Origin: Pseudomonas lini
GTDB lineage: Bacteria > Pseudomonadota > Gammaproteobacteria > Pseudomonadales > Pseudomonadaceae
Direction of reading: 5' to 3'
Assembly (NCBI RefSeq): GCF_001042905.1
Contig: NZ_JYLB01000004.1
Location: 248,001-312,000, forward strand
Length of the DNA: 64,000 bases
Both the position numbers and the translations under genes were made by a program. Below are positions 17,326 to 28,772 of the stretch, piece by piece; positions within the stretch are counted from its first letter, which is position 1, and the number at the start of each line of letters is the position of its first letter. The notes under the pieces were generated by a model, which did not search any database, was not told the DNA's origin, and saw nothing but the letters and a program-made list of their open reading frames with translations.

Positions 17326-17383
17326 GATCTGTCTACCTGAAGGGTCCGTATCCACACATTGCTGATGGCTGTTGAATAACTCC

Positions 17384-17461
17384 GTAGGAGCTGCCGAAGG
17401 CTGCGATCTTTTGATCTTGAAAGAGCAAAGTCAAAAGATCGCAGCCTTCGGCAGCTCCTAC
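17384..17461. repeat. REP pair, GTAGGAGCTGCCGAAGG family
   Basis: Two inverted arms of about 32 bases (GTAGGAGCTGCCGAAGGCTG onward) around a short spacer, between metG and rnfA. It can fold into a long hairpin. Confidence 0.93.
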
Positions 17462-17505
17462 AAGGTGAGGCCGGACTTCAGAGATAGTATGGGCCAGACA
17501 TGAAA

Positions 17506-17538
17506 ATCCCACAGTCGCGCCGGGCACGACTGTGGGAT
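17506..17538 (-). terminator. Terminator of metG
   Basis: Stem CCCACAGTCG / CGACTGTGGG around CGCCGGGCA-type loop bases, followed on the minus strand by ATTTTC. It lies 18 bases past the metG stop. Confidence 0.75.
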
Positions 17539-17555
17539 CGGTTTACCGCAGACCT

Positions 17556-19607
17556 TTACTTGATGCGCTGACCCGGCTTGGCGCCGCTGTCGGGGCTCAG
17601 CAGGTAGATTTCTTCACCGCCAGGACCAGCGGCCATCACCATGCCTTCGGAGATCCCGAATTTCATTTTGCGGGGCTTGAGGTTGGCGATCATCATGGTC
17701 AGGCGACCATTGAGCTTGGACGGGTCCGGGTAAGCGCTCTTGATCCCGGAGAACACGTTGCGTTGCTCGTCACCGATGTCCAGGGTCAGGCGCAGCAGTT
17801 TGTCGGCGCCTTCCACGGCTTCGGCCTTGACGATCAGCGCCACGCGCAGGTCTACGGCGGCAAAGGCGTCGAACTCGATCTCTGGCGACAGCGGATCCTT
17901 GGCCAGTTCACCGTTGCCTGCAGGTGCAGTTTCGCCGGTGTCGGTTGCGCTGGCGGTCAGGTCTTCTTTCGAGGCGTCGGTCATGGCTTGTACTTTTACC
18001 GGGTCGATGCGGGTCATCAACGGCTTGAACTCGTTCAGCTGATGATTGCTGAGTAAGGTCGCGTGGTCGTTCCAGGTCAGCGGGGCGACGTTCAGGAATG
18101 CCTCGGCATCAGCGGCCAGCAGCGGCAGTACCGGTTTGAGGAAAATCACCAGCTGGCGGAACAGGTTGATGCCCAAGGCGCAAATGGCCTGGACTTCATC
18201 CTGCTTGCCTTCCTGTTTGTTCAGCGACCACGGCGCCTTGTCGGCGATCCAGGCGTTGGCGCGGTCGGCCAGGCCCATGATTTCGCGCATGGCACGGGCA
18301 AAGTCGCGAGCTTCATAGGCTTCGGCAATGCTTGGCGTGGCGGCCAGGAAGGCATCGGTCAGTTCCGGCGCGGCGTTGCCGGCTACCAACACACCGGCGT
18401 TGCCTTTATGGATGAAACCGGCGCAACGGCTGGCGATGTTGACGACTTTGCCGACCAGGTCGGAGTTGACCTTCTGCACGAAGTCTTCGAGGTTCAGGTC
18501 CAGGTCGTCGACGCCACGGCTGAGCTTGGCGGCGTAGTAGTAGCGCAGGTATTCCGGCGACAGGTGATCCAGGTAAGTCCGCGCCTTGACGAACGTGCCG
18601 CGGGACTTGGACATCTTCTGGCCGTTGACAGTCAGGTAGCCGTGCACGTTGATGCCGGTCGGTTTGCGGAAACCGGAACCTTCAAGCATGGCTGGCCAGA
18701 ACAGGGCGTGGAAGTTGACGATGTCCTTGCCGATGAAATGGTACAGCTCGGCGGTGGAATCCTTGCCCCAGAACGCATCGAAGTCCAGTTCCGGACGGCG
18801 AGCGCAGAGGTTCTTGAAGCTGGCCATGTAGCCGATTGGCGCATCCAGCCACACGTAGAAATACTTGCCCGGCTCGTCGGGAATCTCAAAGCCGAAGTAC
18901 GGCGCATCGCGGGAAATGTCCCACTGTTGCAGGCCGGCATCCAGCCATTCGGCGATTTTGTTGGCCACGGCCTCTTGCAACGTGCCGCTGCGGGTCCAGG
19001 TTTGCAGCATTTCCTGGAAGTCCGGCAGCTTGAAGAAGAAGTGCTGGGAATCCTTGAGCACCGGGGTGGCGCCGGAGATTGCCGACTTCGGATCTTTGAG
19101 GTCGGTCGGCGCGTAGGTTGCACCGCATTTTTCGCAGTTGTCGCCGTACTGGTCTTCGGTGCCGCATTTCGGGCAGGTGCCCTTGATGAAGCGGTCGGCC
19201 AGGAACATTTTCTTTTCCGGGTCGAAGTACTGAGTGATCGAGCGCGTGGCGATGTGCCCGGCGTCGCGCAGCTTCAGGTAGATCTGGCTCGACAGCTCAC
19301 GGTTTTCTTCAGCGTGAGTGGAGTGGAAGTTGTCGAAGTCCACCAGGAACTCGGCAAAGTCGGCACTGTGTTCAGCCTGGACATTGGCGATCAGTTGTTC
19401 CGGGGTGATGCCTTCCTTTTCCGCGCGCAGCATGATGGCCGAACCGTGGGCGTCGTCGGCGCAGACATAAATGCATTGATTACCGCGATGCTTCTGGAAG
19501 CGCACCCACATATCGGTCTGGATGTATTCCAGCATATGGCCGAGGTGGATCGAACCATTGGCATAGGGCAGGGCGCTGGTGACGAGGATCTTGCGTGGCT
19601 CGGACAT
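17556..19607 (-). CDS. metG: Methionyl-tRNA synthetase
   Basis: A 683-residue class I aminoacyl-tRNA synthetase charging tRNA-Met. HIGH motif as HLGH near residue 21; two zinc-knuckle Cys pairs ([18 protein letters not shown]) near residues 145-162; KMSKS intact ([11 protein letters not shown], near 335). The C-terminal 110 residues form the OB-fold tRNA-binding dimer domain ([20 protein letters not shown]). The linker before it is Ala/Thr-rich. Full length for the E. coli type. It diverges from apbC. Confidence 0.97.
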   Translation of the reverse strand: MSEPRKILVTSALPYANGSIHLGHMLEYIQTDMWVRFQKHRGNQCIYVCADDAHGSAIMLRAEKEGITPEQLIANVQAEHSADFAEFLVDFDNFHSTHAEENRELSSQIYLKLRDAGHIATRSITQYFDPEKKMFLADRFIKGTCPKCGTEDQYGDNCEKCGATYAPTDLKDPKSAISGATPVLKDSQHFFFKLPDFQEMLQTWTRSGTLQEAVANKIAEWLDAGLQQWDISRDAPYFGFEIPDEPGKYFYVWLDAPIGYMASFKNLCARRPELDFDAFWGKDSTAELYHFIGKDIVNFHALFWPAMLEGSGFRKPTGINVHGYLTVNGQKMSKSRGTFVKARTYLDHLSPEYLRYYYAAKLSRGVDDLDLNLEDFVQKVNSDLVGKVVNIASRCAGFIHKGNAGVLVAGNAAPELTDAFLAATPSIAEAYEARDFARAMREIMGLADRANAWIADKAPWSLNKQEGKQDEVQAICALGINLFRQLVIFLKPVLPLLAADAEAFLNVAPLTWNDHATLLSNHQLNEFKPLMTRIDPVKVQAMTDASKEDLTASATDTGETAPAGNGELAKDPLSPEIEFDAFAAVDLRVALIVKAEAVEGADKLLRLTLDIGDEQRNVFSGIKSAYPDPSKLNGRLTMMIANLKPRKMKFGISEGMVMAAGPGGEEIYLLSPDSGAKPGQRIK

Positions 19608-19714
19608 GGGGCTCGGCTACTTGATGAAACGGAGGTCGGCCACTATAAAGCGCTGGGAAATATATTTCACCCCGTGAGGTTGTTTCCTCCGATGATGAAT
19701 GGGGGGGTGCCGCC

Positions 19715-19800
19715 AAAAGATCGCAGCCTTCGGCAGCTCCTACAAAAGCGATGTCATACGCAGGCCCTGTAGGAGCTGCCGAAGGCTGCGATCTTTTGAT
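19715..19800. repeat. REP pair in the metG/apbC divergent promoter region
   Basis: A reverse arm at 19715-19743 and a forward arm at 19768-19800 (TGTAGGAGCTGCCGAAGGCT) with the order opposite to most pairs here. It lies between two divergent genes, about 70 bases before apbC. Confidence 0.9.
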
Positions 19801-19871
19801 GGCATCCCGCCGAACGATCAGAACAGGTACGATACCCGCCTGATTTTCCAGTCTTGCTATCGGAGTTGCCC

Positions 19872-20966
19872 ATGAGCGCCGTCAATCGCGCAGCGGTGGA
19901 AGCCGTCCTTCGCCAATACACCGACCCTTACCTGAACCAGGACCCGGTCAGCGCCGGGTGCGTGCGCAGCATCGACATCCAGGGTGATCGCGTCAGCGTC
20001 CAGCTGGAGCTGGGTTACGCCGCCGGTCTGTTCAAGAGCGGCTGGGCGCAGTTGCTGCAACTGGCCATCGAAGGCCTGGAAGGCGTCGTCACCGCGCGCG
20101 TCGAGATCACCAGTGTGATCGCCGCGCACAAGGCCCAGGCACAGATTCCGGGGCTGGCCAACGTCAAGAACGTCGTGGCCGTGGCGTCCGGCAAGGGTGG
20201 CGTGGGCAAGTCCACCACCGCTGCCAACCTGGCCCTCGCGCTGGCCCGTGAAGGCGCCAAAGTCGGGATTCTCGACGCGGATATCTACGGTCCGAGCCAA
20301 GGCATCATGTTCGGTATCCCCGAAGGCACCCGACCAAAGGTCAAGGATCAGAAGTGGTTCATTCCGATTGAATCCCATGGCGTCGAAGTGATGTCCATGG
20401 CCTTTCTGACCGACGACAACACGCCGATGGTCTGGCGTGGTCCGATGGTGTCCGGCGCCCTGTTGCAACTGGTCACGCAAACGGCCTGGGGCGACCTGGA
20501 TTACCTGGTCATCGACATGCCACCAGGCACCGGCGATATCCAGCTGACCCTGGCGCAGAAAGTCCCGGTGGCCGGTGCGGTAATCGTGACCACCCCGCAG
20601 GATCTGGCATTGCTGGACGCGCGCAAGGGCGTGGAGATGTTCCGCAAGGTCAACATCCCGGTGCTGGGCGTGGTGGAAAACATGGCCGTGCACATCTGCT
20701 CCAACTGCGGGCATGCCGAGCATCTGTTCGGTGAGGGGGGCGGTGTGAAGCTGGCCAACCAGTACGGTGTCGAACTGTTGGCTTCGTTGCCACTGTCGAT
20801 GCTGATCCGCGAACAGGCCGATGACGGCAAGCCAACAGTGATCGCCGAGCCGGACAGTCAGATTGCGATGGTTTACCAGGAACTGGCTCGCCATGTCGGC
20901 GCGCGGATTGTGTTGCAGGAAGCGGCAACGCCGGCGATGCCGAACATTACCGTCAGCGACGATTGA
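19872..20966 (+). CDS. apbC: Iron-sulphur cluster carrier protein ApbC/Mrp
   Basis: A 364-residue P-loop ATPase that binds and hands over [4Fe-4S] clusters. An N-terminal DUF59/MIP18-like domain (about 1-80) precedes the deviant Walker A GKGGVGKST (near 115) and the cluster-binding CxxC in ICSNCGHAEHLFG (near 280). ATG 19872 follows CGGAG. The longer frame from 19854 is unsupported. It neighbours metG divergently, as in PAO1 (metG/mrp, from memory). Confidence 0.95.
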   Translation: MSAVNRAAVEAVLRQYTDPYLNQDPVSAGCVRSIDIQGDRVSVQLELGYAAGLFKSGWAQLLQLAIEGLEGVVTARVEITSVIAAHKAQAQIPGLANVKNVVAVASGKGGVGKSTTAANLALALAREGAKVGILDADIYGPSQGIMFGIPEGTRPKVKDQKWFIPIESHGVEVMSMAFLTDDNTPMVWRGPMVSGALLQLVTQTAWGDLDYLVIDMPPGTGDIQLTLAQKVPVAGAVIVTTPQDLALLDARKGVEMFRKVNIPVLGVVENMAVHICSNCGHAEHLFGEGGGVKLANQYGVELLASLPLSMLIREQADDGKPTVIAEPDSQIAMVYQELARHVGARIVLQEAATPAMPNITVSDD

Positions 20967-20973
20967 TTCGCTG

Positions 20974-21072
20974 AAAAGATCGCAGCCTCGCTTCGCTCGA
21001 CAGCTCCTACATGGATAGGCTTACACCTGTAGGAGCTGTCGAGCGAAGCGAGGCTGCGATCTTTTGATCTTG
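20974..21072. repeat. REP pair, GTAGGAGCTGTCGAGCGAAG family
   Basis: Two inverted arms of about 40 bases around a 24-base spacer, between the converging apbC and SDR genes. The right arm ends 2 bases from the SDR stop codon. Confidence 0.93.
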
Positions 21073-21074
21073 CT

Positions 21075-21833
21075 CTAGATCCGCAACCCGCCATCCAATT
21101 CCAGAATCCGACCGGTGTAGTAGTCGTTCTCGAAAATGTAGGCCGCCGACTGGGCGATCTCTTCAGGTTTACCCATGCGCTTGAGCGGAATCCCCGAAGT
21201 CATTTTCTCCAGCGCTTCCGGCTTCATGCTCAGGGTCATCTCGGTCTCGATGAAACCCGGCGCAATGCCTGCCACGCGAATGCCGTAGCGTGCCAGTTCC
21301 TTGGCCCAGGTCACGGTCGCCGCAGCGACACCGGCCTTGGCGGCGGAGTAGTTGGTCTGGCCAACGTTGCCGGCGCGCGAAATCGACGAGATATTGATGA
21401 TCGCGCCGCTGTTATTCAGCTCGACCATTTTTGCCGCGACTTCACGGGTGCACAGGAACACACCGGTCAGATTGACGTCGATGACTGCCTGCCATTGAGC
21501 CAGACTCATCTTGGTCATTTCGCCGTCCTTGACCTTCAACAGCAGGCCGTCGCGCAGAATGCCGGCGTTGTTGATCAAGCCATGGATCGCACCGAAGTCG
21601 TCGGCCACCTGGGCGGCCATGTGGGTCACTTGCTCTTCATCGGCGACGTTGCACAGGTAGGCGCGGGCCTCGACACCCTTGGCTTTGCACGCCGCGACGG
21701 CGGCGTCGAGTTTTTCCTGATTCAGGTCCACCAGCGCCAGCTTCGCGCCTTTGCCTGCGAGATACTCGGCCATGGAACGACCTAAACCCTGGCAACCGCC
21801 GGTGATAATGATTACTTTGTCAGTGAGTTGCAT
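21075..21833 (-). CDS. SDR-family oxidoreductase (FabG-like)
   Basis: A 252-residue NAD(P)-dependent short-chain dehydrogenase. Cofactor motif [15 protein letters not shown] near residue 11, NNAG near 92, catalytic Ser in NISSISRAG and YxxxK in YSAAKAG near 160. The substrate cannot be named; it is close to 3-oxoacyl-ACP reductases but lies outside any fatty-acid cluster. ATG 21833 ([13 protein letters not shown]) sits 8 bases after GGGG; ATG 21839 is also possible. The gene order SDR / HugZ-like / fxsA / groESL matches PAO1 PA4389-PA4385 as I remember it. Confidence 0.9.
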   Translation of the reverse strand: MQLTDKVIIITGGCQGLGRSMAEYLAGKGAKLALVDLNQEKLDAAVAACKAKGVEARAYLCNVADEEQVTHMAAQVADDFGAIHGLINNAGILRDGLLLKVKDGEMTKMSLAQWQAVIDVNLTGVFLCTREVAAKMVELNNSGAIINISSISRAGNVGQTNYSAAKAGVAAATVTWAKELARYGIRVAGIAPGFIETEMTLSMKPEALEKMTSGIPLKRMGKPEEIAQSAAYIFENDYYTGRILELDGGLRI

Positions 21834-21998
21834 TCGCATAGCCCCATAGCAGATCGGATTGGTTTTCCTTCCTAGAGGGCCTCTCGATCTGAGCCTGATA
21901 TGGCTTGGCTGCACATGAGAACTGCCCCTATGGCGTGCTGAGACTTTATCCAGGCGCCTGTCCGTTTTTTTGACGGATTCTATATAAGGAGTCATAAA

Positions 21999-22730
21999 TT
22001 GAGCGTTGTAGTGGCTAAGCATGCCCGAGAATTGCTTCTCAAGGAATACCGTGGAGTGCTCTCGACGCACTCCAAATCGATGCCCGGTTTTCCGTTTGGC
22101 TCCGTGGTTCCTTACTGTCTGGACGAGCAGGGCCGGCCGCTGATCCTTATCAGCCGCATCGCTCAGCACACTCACAATCTGCAGAAAGATCCAAAATGTT
22201 CGCTGCTGGTGGGTGAGCGTGAAGCCGAAGACGTACAAGCCGTTGGTCGCCTGACTTACCTCGCCGAGGCAGAAAAGCTTCAAGACCCCGCTGCTATCGA
22301 AGCGGCGGCCGAGCGTTACTACCGCTATTTCCCTGATTCGCAGAACTATCACAAGGCCCATGATTTCGATTTCTGGGTGCTCAACGAGGTACGTCACCGC
22401 TACATCGGTGGCTTCGGTGCGATCCACTGGATCGATCAGTTGACCCTCGCCAATCCGTTCGCCGGCAAGGCCGAAGTGAGCATGGTCGAGCACATGAATG
22501 CCGATCACGCTAAAGCCATTGCGCACTACGTCGAGCTGGCGGGGCTGCCGAAAACCGCTCCGGCGCAATTGGCCGGCATCGACACCGAAGGCATGCACTT
22601 GCGCATCGGTCAGGGGCTCTACTGGCTGCCGTTTCAAACGCCCTGTAATACGCCGACACAAGTCCGGGAAGCCTTGGTTTTTCTGGCTCACGCCGAGCAT
22701 TGGCCGAAAAATGAAGTGGCCGACGCTTGA
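21999..22730 (+). CDS. HugZ-like pyridoxamine 5'-phosphate oxidase-fold protein with DUF2470
   Basis: A 243-residue protein with an N-terminal split beta-barrel flavin/haem-binding fold (about 10-160; [20 protein letters not shown]) and a C-terminal DUF2470 domain (about 165-240; [17 protein letters not shown]). Relatives include haem-degrading HugZ, but the exact activity is unproven. The start is TTG at 21999, with a strong AGGAG 7 bases upstream; no ATG fits. It diverges from the SDR gene and is followed by fxsA. Confidence 0.85.
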   Translation: MSVVVAKHARELLLKEYRGVLSTHSKSMPGFPFGSVVPYCLDEQGRPLILISRIAQHTHNLQKDPKCSLLVGEREAEDVQAVGRLTYLAEAEKLQDPAAIEAAAERYYRYFPDSQNYHKAHDFDFWVLNEVRHRYIGGFGAIHWIDQLTLANPFAGKAEVSMVEHMNADHAKAIAHYVELAGLPKTAPAQLAGIDTEGMHLRIGQGLYWLPFQTPCNTPTQVREALVFLAHAEHWPKNEVADA

Positions 22731-22796
22731 ATTCACGAAACGGCGACGTCATCTAGGGAAGACTGGCAAGGCATTCTTGCGTTGAGGAACCATTTG

Positions 22797-23273
22797 ATGC
22801 GCCCTTTTTTATTGCTCTTTGTACTGTTCCCGGTGTTGGAGCTGTTCGTATTCGTCAAGGTCAGCGGGGCGATCGGGTTTTTCCCGGCCCTGCTGCTGAT
22901 CATTCTCGGCTCGATGCTCGGCGTGTTCGTGCTGCGTATCGCCGGTCTGGCTACTGCGCTGCGCGCCCGTGAAAGCCTGAGCCGCGGCGAGCTGCCGGCT
23001 CAGACCATGCTCGAAGGCCTGATGCTGGCCCTGGCGGGTGGTTTGTTGATCCTGCCGGGCTTCGTCACCGACGTGCTGGGTCTGATCATGTTGCTGCCGA
23101 TCTCTCGTCGACTGCTGGCCAACAAAATGCGCCTGCGTGCCGAGGAACAAGCGATGCGTCAGCGTGCGTTCGCCGATGACCTTCAGCCACGGGGCGGTCC
23201 TGCTCCGCAGCAGCCACTGGGCCGTGAGCCCAATGTGATCGAAGGCGAGTTCGAACACCGCGACTCTAAGTAA
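22797..23273 (+). CDS. fxsA: FxsA-family membrane protein
   Basis: A 158-residue cytoplasmic-membrane protein. Three to four hydrophobic segments lie within residues 1-110 (FLLLFVLFPVLELFVFVKVS, then LLLIILGSMLGVFVL and GLLILPGFVTDVLGLIMLLP). A polar, Pro/Glu-rich cytoplasmic tail follows. In E. coli, FxsA affects F-plasmid exclusion of phage T7; its normal role is unclear. ATG 22797 follows GAGGAAC. It is 67 bases after the HugZ-like gene and ends before a hairpin. Confidence 0.9.
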   Translation: MRPFLLLFVLFPVLELFVFVKVSGAIGFFPALLLIILGSMLGVFVLRIAGLATALRARESLSRGELPAQTMLEGLMLALAGGLLILPGFVTDVLGLIMLLPISRRLLANKMRLRAEEQAMRQRAFADDLQPRGGPAPQQPLGREPNVIEGEFEHRDSK

Positions 23274-23285
23274 CACTTCCATCGA

Positions 23286-23316
23286 TACGGCACCTTCGGG
23301 TGCCGTGTTCGTTTTC
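23286..23316 (+). terminator. Hairpin terminator after fxsA
   Basis: Stem CGGCACC / GGTGCCG with a TTCG tetraloop, followed by a T-rich stretch (GTTCGTTTTC). It insulates groESL from fxsA. Confidence 0.75.
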
Positions 23317-23350
23317 AGGGCGTAGAGGTAAAAATTTTTCGCTCCCCGCC

Positions 23351-23378
23351 CTTGAAATAAGCTTGTACGCCCTTATGT
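23351..23378 (+). promoter_or_regulatory. Candidate sigma-32 (RpoH) heat-shock promoter of groESL
   Basis: CTTGAAA at 23351-23357 and CCCTTATGT starting at 23370, 12 bases apart, match the RpoH pattern CTTGAA / CCCCATnT closely. They lie about 145 bases before groES. No CIRCE element is present, as expected for Pseudomonas. Confidence 0.6.
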
Positions 23379-23520
23379 AACGGTCACCGCAAGGTTTCTG
23401 GCAATTGCGCCAGACAGACTTCCGCGGTTCGCTTGACGAACCGCACCCGGCTCCGCCGGATTTGTTAAACCCGCCGGGACTACACCGGCCGATGAAAACC
23501 ACAATTAGGAGAGATCGACA

Positions 23521-23814
23521 ATGAAGCTTCGTCCTCTGCATGACCGCGTCGTCGTCCGTCGCAGCGAAGAAGAAAAGAAAACCGCTGGCGGTATCGTCCT
23601 GCCAGGTTCGGCTGCTGAAAAGCCAAACCAGGGTGAAGTCCTCGCTGTAGGCCCAGGCAAAGCACTGGACAACGGTGAAGTGCGTGCGCTGGCCGTGAAA
23701 GTGGGTGACAAGGTTGTGTTCGGCCCTTACTCCGGCAGCAACACTGTGAAAGTTGACGGCGAAGACCTGCTGGTAATTGGCGAGAGCGAAATCCTCGCCG
23801 TTATCGAAGGCTGA
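23521..23814 (+). CDS. groES: Co-chaperonin GroES
   Basis: A 97-residue subunit of the heptameric lid of the GroEL cage. Family motifs at the N-terminus ([18 protein letters not shown]), the mobile loop ([11 protein letters not shown]) and [17 protein letters not shown] are intact. TAGGAGAGATCGACA gives a strong ribosome site. It forms a two-gene operon with groEL, 49 bases downstream. Confidence 0.98.
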   Translation: MKLRPLHDRVVVRRSEEEKKTAGGIVLPGSAAEKPNQGEVLAVGPGKALDNGEVRALAVKVGDKVVFGPYSGSNTVKVDGEDLLVIGESEILAVIEG

Positions 23815-23851
23815 TTCCCCGCTCATTTTCCCGCTACTACAAAGTATTTAA

Positions 23852-25507
<1,656 letters not shown>

Positions 25508-25528
25508 GCCAGCCTTACCCCGTACATA

Positions 25529-25563
25529 AAAACCCCGTCTGCGTTGAGCAGGCGGGGTTTTTT
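25529..25563 (+). terminator. Terminator of groESL
   Basis: Stem AAAAACCCCGTCTGC / GCAGGCGGGGTTTTTT-like arms (one G-T mismatch region) followed by a T run, 22 bases after the groEL stop. Confidence 0.9.
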
Positions 25564-25607
25564 ATTGCCCGGAGTTTGTCCCGATCATGGGATCTACATC
25601 GGCCCCC

Positions 25608-25697
25608 TGTGGGAGCGGGCTTGCTCGCGAAAGCGGTCTGACATTCAACATCTTCGGTGAATGTTAAGCCGCCTTCGCGAGCAAGCCCGCTCCCACA
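25608..25697. repeat. REPIN, GTGGGAGCGGGCTTGCTCGC family
   Basis: Two inverted arms (TGTGGGAGCGGGCTTGCTCG and its complement) about 40 bases apart, between groEL and the converging PAP2 gene. Confidence 0.93.
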
Positions 25698-25710
25698 TTG
25701 GAATTGTGTT

Positions 25711-26454
25711 TCAGGTACTGACTGGTTGTGCCTTGGTGACTAGCTCAGCCTTGGAAGCTGGTCGATAAAGAATGTAGTAATACGCCCCCAAACAAATCAG
25801 CCAGCAGAAAATCGCCGTCCACACATTGTGCGAAAAGAAGTGCGCCCCCTGCATCATCCTGCTGAGGGAAAACACCGAGCCCAACGTGAAGGCCAGGACA
25901 AACGCCTTGCGCGCCAGGCGCGGACGACGGTCGCGCAGGACGAAGAACAGCGCAAACAACGTGAAGCCAGTCGCCGCATGACCGCCAGGCCAGCAGCGGC
26001 CCGGCTTGTCGGTGTGCGGGCGAGGGCTGAGCAGTTCGCTGTAGGTTTCGTGCCCGCCGAATTGCTCCAGGCTCCATGGGCATTGCACCGCCGTCACCGC
26101 TTTGACCGGGGTGACAAACGAGGTTGCCAGTGCCAGAGACAACACCAGGCAACCCAGTTCACGTTTGAACGGTTTGAGCCTTTCCATGAAAAAGGAGCCG
26201 ATGAAGCCCAGGATGGCGAACACCGAAAAGGCGATGACCACTTGCTTGGCCCGGTCATGCAGGATGTTTTCCAGGAAGTAACTGTGCCGTCCGATGAACT
26301 CGCCTGCCACCGGGTCATAGAAACGCTTGGCAAGGTCCATGTCCAGGGACGTCAGTTCGAGCAGCAGCAGGGTGATCGCCGCAATGGCGGGCAATCCCAG
26401 GAATAGCCAGGCATTCATTGGCCTGGAAGCGGGGCGGGCAGCGGTCGAAGCCAT
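25711..26454 (-). CDS. PAP2-family membrane phosphatase
   Basis: A 247-residue protein with about six membrane helices and a type 2 phosphatidic acid phosphatase site. The motifs are KAV near residue 128, GRCWPGGHAATGF (PSGH-like, near 165) and SRMMQGAHFFSHNVW (SR-x5-H-x3-D-like, near 205). Such enzymes dephosphorylate lipid A, phosphatidylglycerol-phosphate or undecaprenyl diphosphate; which one is unknown. ATG 26454 follows AAGGAATTGCC; the frame to 26493 is less likely. It diverges from colRS, whose regulon concerns the outer membrane, so a lipid A role is plausible. Confidence 0.88.
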   Translation of the reverse strand: MASTAARPASRPMNAWLFLGLPAIAAITLLLLELTSLDMDLAKRFYDPVAGEFIGRHSYFLENILHDRAKQVVIAFSVFAILGFIGSFFMERLKPFKRELGCLVLSLALATSFVTPVKAVTAVQCPWSLEQFGGHETYSELLSPRPHTDKPGRCWPGGHAATGFTLFALFFVLRDRRPRLARKAFVLAFTLGSVFSLSRMMQGAHFFSHNVWTAIFCWLICLGAYYYILYRPASKAELVTKAQPVST

Positions 26455-26672
26455 GGCAATTCCTTGGTGAGTAAAATGTTCTGAAGAGCGCAACCGCGGG
26501 GAGTCTGTACACGCCCCTGTCGTCAGCCTGTGAATCGATGGTGAAAAAGTTGTTAAGGCCGTTTCAGGTTTTTTTTGTCGGATTTACCCCTGCACGCCAC
26601 CCTATCCCTGAGCCACACTTGGCCTTAAGCTGCGCGCCAAGACAGCCGTTACTGTGTACGGAGGAGGTGCCG

Positions 26673-27356
26673 ATGCGAATTCTATTGGTTGAAGACAACC
26701 GCGATATCCTGGCCAATCTGGCCGATTATCTTGGGCTCAAGGGTTACACCGTGGATTGTGCGCAGGACGGTTTGTCGGGCCTGCACCTGGCCGCCACCGA
26801 GCATTACGATTTGATCGTGCTCGACATCATGCTGCCCGGCATCGACGGCTACACCCTGTGCAAACGCCTGCGCGAAGACGCTCGCCGTGACACGCCAGTG
26901 ATCATGCTTACTGCGCGCGATCAACTGGATGACCGTTTGCAAGGCTTCAAGTCTGGTGCCGACGATTACCTGATCAAACCCTTTGCCCTGTCTGAACTGG
27001 CCGCGCGGATAGAGGCGGTCATGCGCCGTGCCCAAGGGGGCGGTCGCCGAGCCTTGCAAGTCGGTGATCTGAGCTACGACCTCGATACCCTGGAAGTGAC
27101 GCGCGAAGGCCGTCTGCTGAAACTCAATCCGGTGGGCCTGAAGTTGCTGGCCGTGTTGATGCAGAAAAGCCCTCATGTGTTACGCCGCGAGGTTCTCGAA
27201 GAGGCCCTGTGGGGCGATGATTGCCCGGACAGCGACAGCCTGCGTAGCCACGTCCATCAACTGCGTCAGGTGATCGACAAGCCTTTCGACAAGCCCTTGT
27301 TGCACACGGTGCATGGCGTCGGTTATCGCTTGGCCGAGGGCCGTGATGGAGTTTAA
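26673..27356 (+). CDS. colR: Response regulator ColR
   Basis: A 227-residue OmpR/PhoB-type regulator. Receiver domain with D51 as phospho-acceptor (LIVLDIMLPGIDGY), the conserved T-K pair (MLTARDQ; LIKPFAL) and a C-terminal winged helix (about 130-225). GGAGGAGG precedes ATG 26673; the frame from 26538 is spurious. It overlaps colS by 11 bases. The neighbouring methyltransferase and InaA-type kinase are the known ColR-linked genes in P. putida and P. aeruginosa, which supports the name. Confidence 0.92.
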   Translation: MRILLVEDNRDILANLADYLGLKGYTVDCAQDGLSGLHLAATEHYDLIVLDIMLPGIDGYTLCKRLREDARRDTPVIMLTARDQLDDRLQGFKSGADDYLIKPFALSELAARIEAVMRRAQGGGRRALQVGDLSYDLDTLEVTREGRLLKLNPVGLKLLAVLMQKSPHVLRREVLEEALWGDDCPDSDSLRSHVHQLRQVIDKPFDKPLLHTVHGVGYRLAEGRDGV

Positions 27357-28626
27357 ACAGAGCCTTGCTCAACGGATCATCATCGCCTTTGCGTTGATGA
27401 GTGCACTGGTGGCGGGAGCCTTCGCCATGGGTATTGTGGCGACCGTGCACCTGGTGGAAGAAAAGCTTATTTCGGCAGGTCTGGGCGGCGATTTGCAACG
27501 CCTGTTGCTGATGGACAGCGTGTCGGACTGGAGCCACCGTCCCGAGCCGGACCAGCTGTTCTATTTCAGCGGTGGGCCGGGCGACTTTGAATTGCCCAAG
27601 GATTTGCGGCACCTGGACTCAGGCTTTCATGAGGTCTTTCGCGAGCAGCTGTCGTATCACGCAATGGTCGAAATCGTCGACGGTCGGCGTTACGTGCTGT
27701 TGCAGGACCAGAGCGATTTCGAAGAGCGCGAGCGGGTGCTGTTTGCCGTGGTGCTGGTGGGTTTCGTCCTGAGCCTGGCATTGGCGGTATTTCTTGGCTG
27801 GGTGTTGGCGCGCAAGGTCATGGCGCCGGTGGTGCGACTGGCCCGTCAGGTGCGTCATCGCGATCAGTTGCTGGGCCTGGCGCCGCCGCTGGCGCCGGAT
27901 TATGCCGCCGATGAAGTGGGCGAACTGGCCGTGGCCTTCGACGCTACCCTGGGGCGCTTGCGTCAGGCGTTGACCCGTGAGCGATTGTTCACCAGTGATG
28001 TCAGCCACGAACTGCGCACACCGTTGATGGTGTTGGCCAGTTCCTGTGAGCTGTTGCTGGAAAACCCCGGTATCGATCAGCGCGGCCGTGCTCAGGTCGA
28101 GCGAATCGCTCGTGCGTGCGCTGAGATGCGCGAGCTGGTGCAAACCTTCCTCATGCTGGCTCGTGCTCAACATGAAGACGCCAGCATGGCCCCCCAGCAG
28201 ACCCTGAGCCAGGTAGCTGACGGGCTGCTCTCTCAATGGCGCGAGCCGATCGAAGCCAAGGGTCTGACGCTGAACTTTGAGCCGGGCAATCCGCCGGACA
28301 CCCGCTATAACGCGACCCTTTTGCATGCGGTGATGGGCAACCTGTTGCGTAATGCGCTGCATTACACCGAGCACGGTTACATTCGCCTCGCCCTGACGGA
28401 TACAGGGTTCGTGGTCGAGGACAGTGGTGTCGGCATTCCCGAGGAAAAACGCGAGGCGATGTTCGAGCCTTTCGTGCGCGGCAACGAAAAACGCGGCGAG
28501 GGCCTGGGGCTGGGACTGTCGCTGGTGCAGCGGATTTGCGAGAACCAGGGCTGGAACGTCAGCTTGACCAACATGGAACCCAATGGCTGCCGTTTTCAGG
28601 TGGAGTTGAGTCTGTCCCGGATCTGA
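27346..28626 (+). CDS. colS: Sensor histidine kinase ColS
   Basis: A 426-residue membrane kinase that senses excess zinc and ferric iron. Two membrane helices (about 10-33 and 132-155) bracket a periplasmic domain. That domain keeps every residue I recall as metal-sensing in P. putida ColS: H35, E38, E96, H105 and the ExxE pair E126/E129. HAMP region, then the H-box with H222 (SDVSHELRTPL), N-box (NLLRNALHY), and G-boxes (EDSGVGIP, GEGLGLGLSL). Its partner ColR is encoded immediately upstream with overlap. Confidence 0.93.
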   Translation: MEFKQSLAQRIIIAFALMSALVAGAFAMGIVATVHLVEEKLISAGLGGDLQRLLLMDSVSDWSHRPEPDQLFYFSGGPGDFELPKDLRHLDSGFHEVFREQLSYHAMVEIVDGRRYVLLQDQSDFEERERVLFAVVLVGFVLSLALAVFLGWVLARKVMAPVVRLARQVRHRDQLLGLAPPLAPDYAADEVGELAVAFDATLGRLRQALTRERLFTSDVSHELRTPLMVLASSCELLLENPGIDQRGRAQVERIARACAEMRELVQTFLMLARAQHEDASMAPQQTLSQVADGLLSQWREPIEAKGLTLNFEPGNPPDTRYNATLLHAVMGNLLRNALHYTEHGYIRLALTDTGFVVEDSGVGIPEEKREAMFEPFVRGNEKRGEGLGLGLSLVQRICENQGWNVSLTNMEPNGCRFQVELSLSRI

Positions 28627-28772
28627 TAGGGGCCGAAAAGACCGCATTCGATCCTGTAAAACCTCGTAATAATTCCAGGTTTTACATGACAATTTTTTCA
28701 CAAAGGCACGACCTGACGCTGACGCAGCGCTACCTAAGGTGGTAGTCATCAGACGTTCAGGAGACTGCAGTG

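Noticed and set aside
18063..19772. 569-codon open frame antisense to metG
   Set aside because: Covers metG in a complementary frame with no ribosome site; metG is complete and conserved.
21834..22736. Possible 300-residue N-terminal extension of the SDR gene
   Set aside because: The frame is open only because it is antisense to the HugZ-like gene; the SDR fold starts at MQLTDKV with its own ribosome site.
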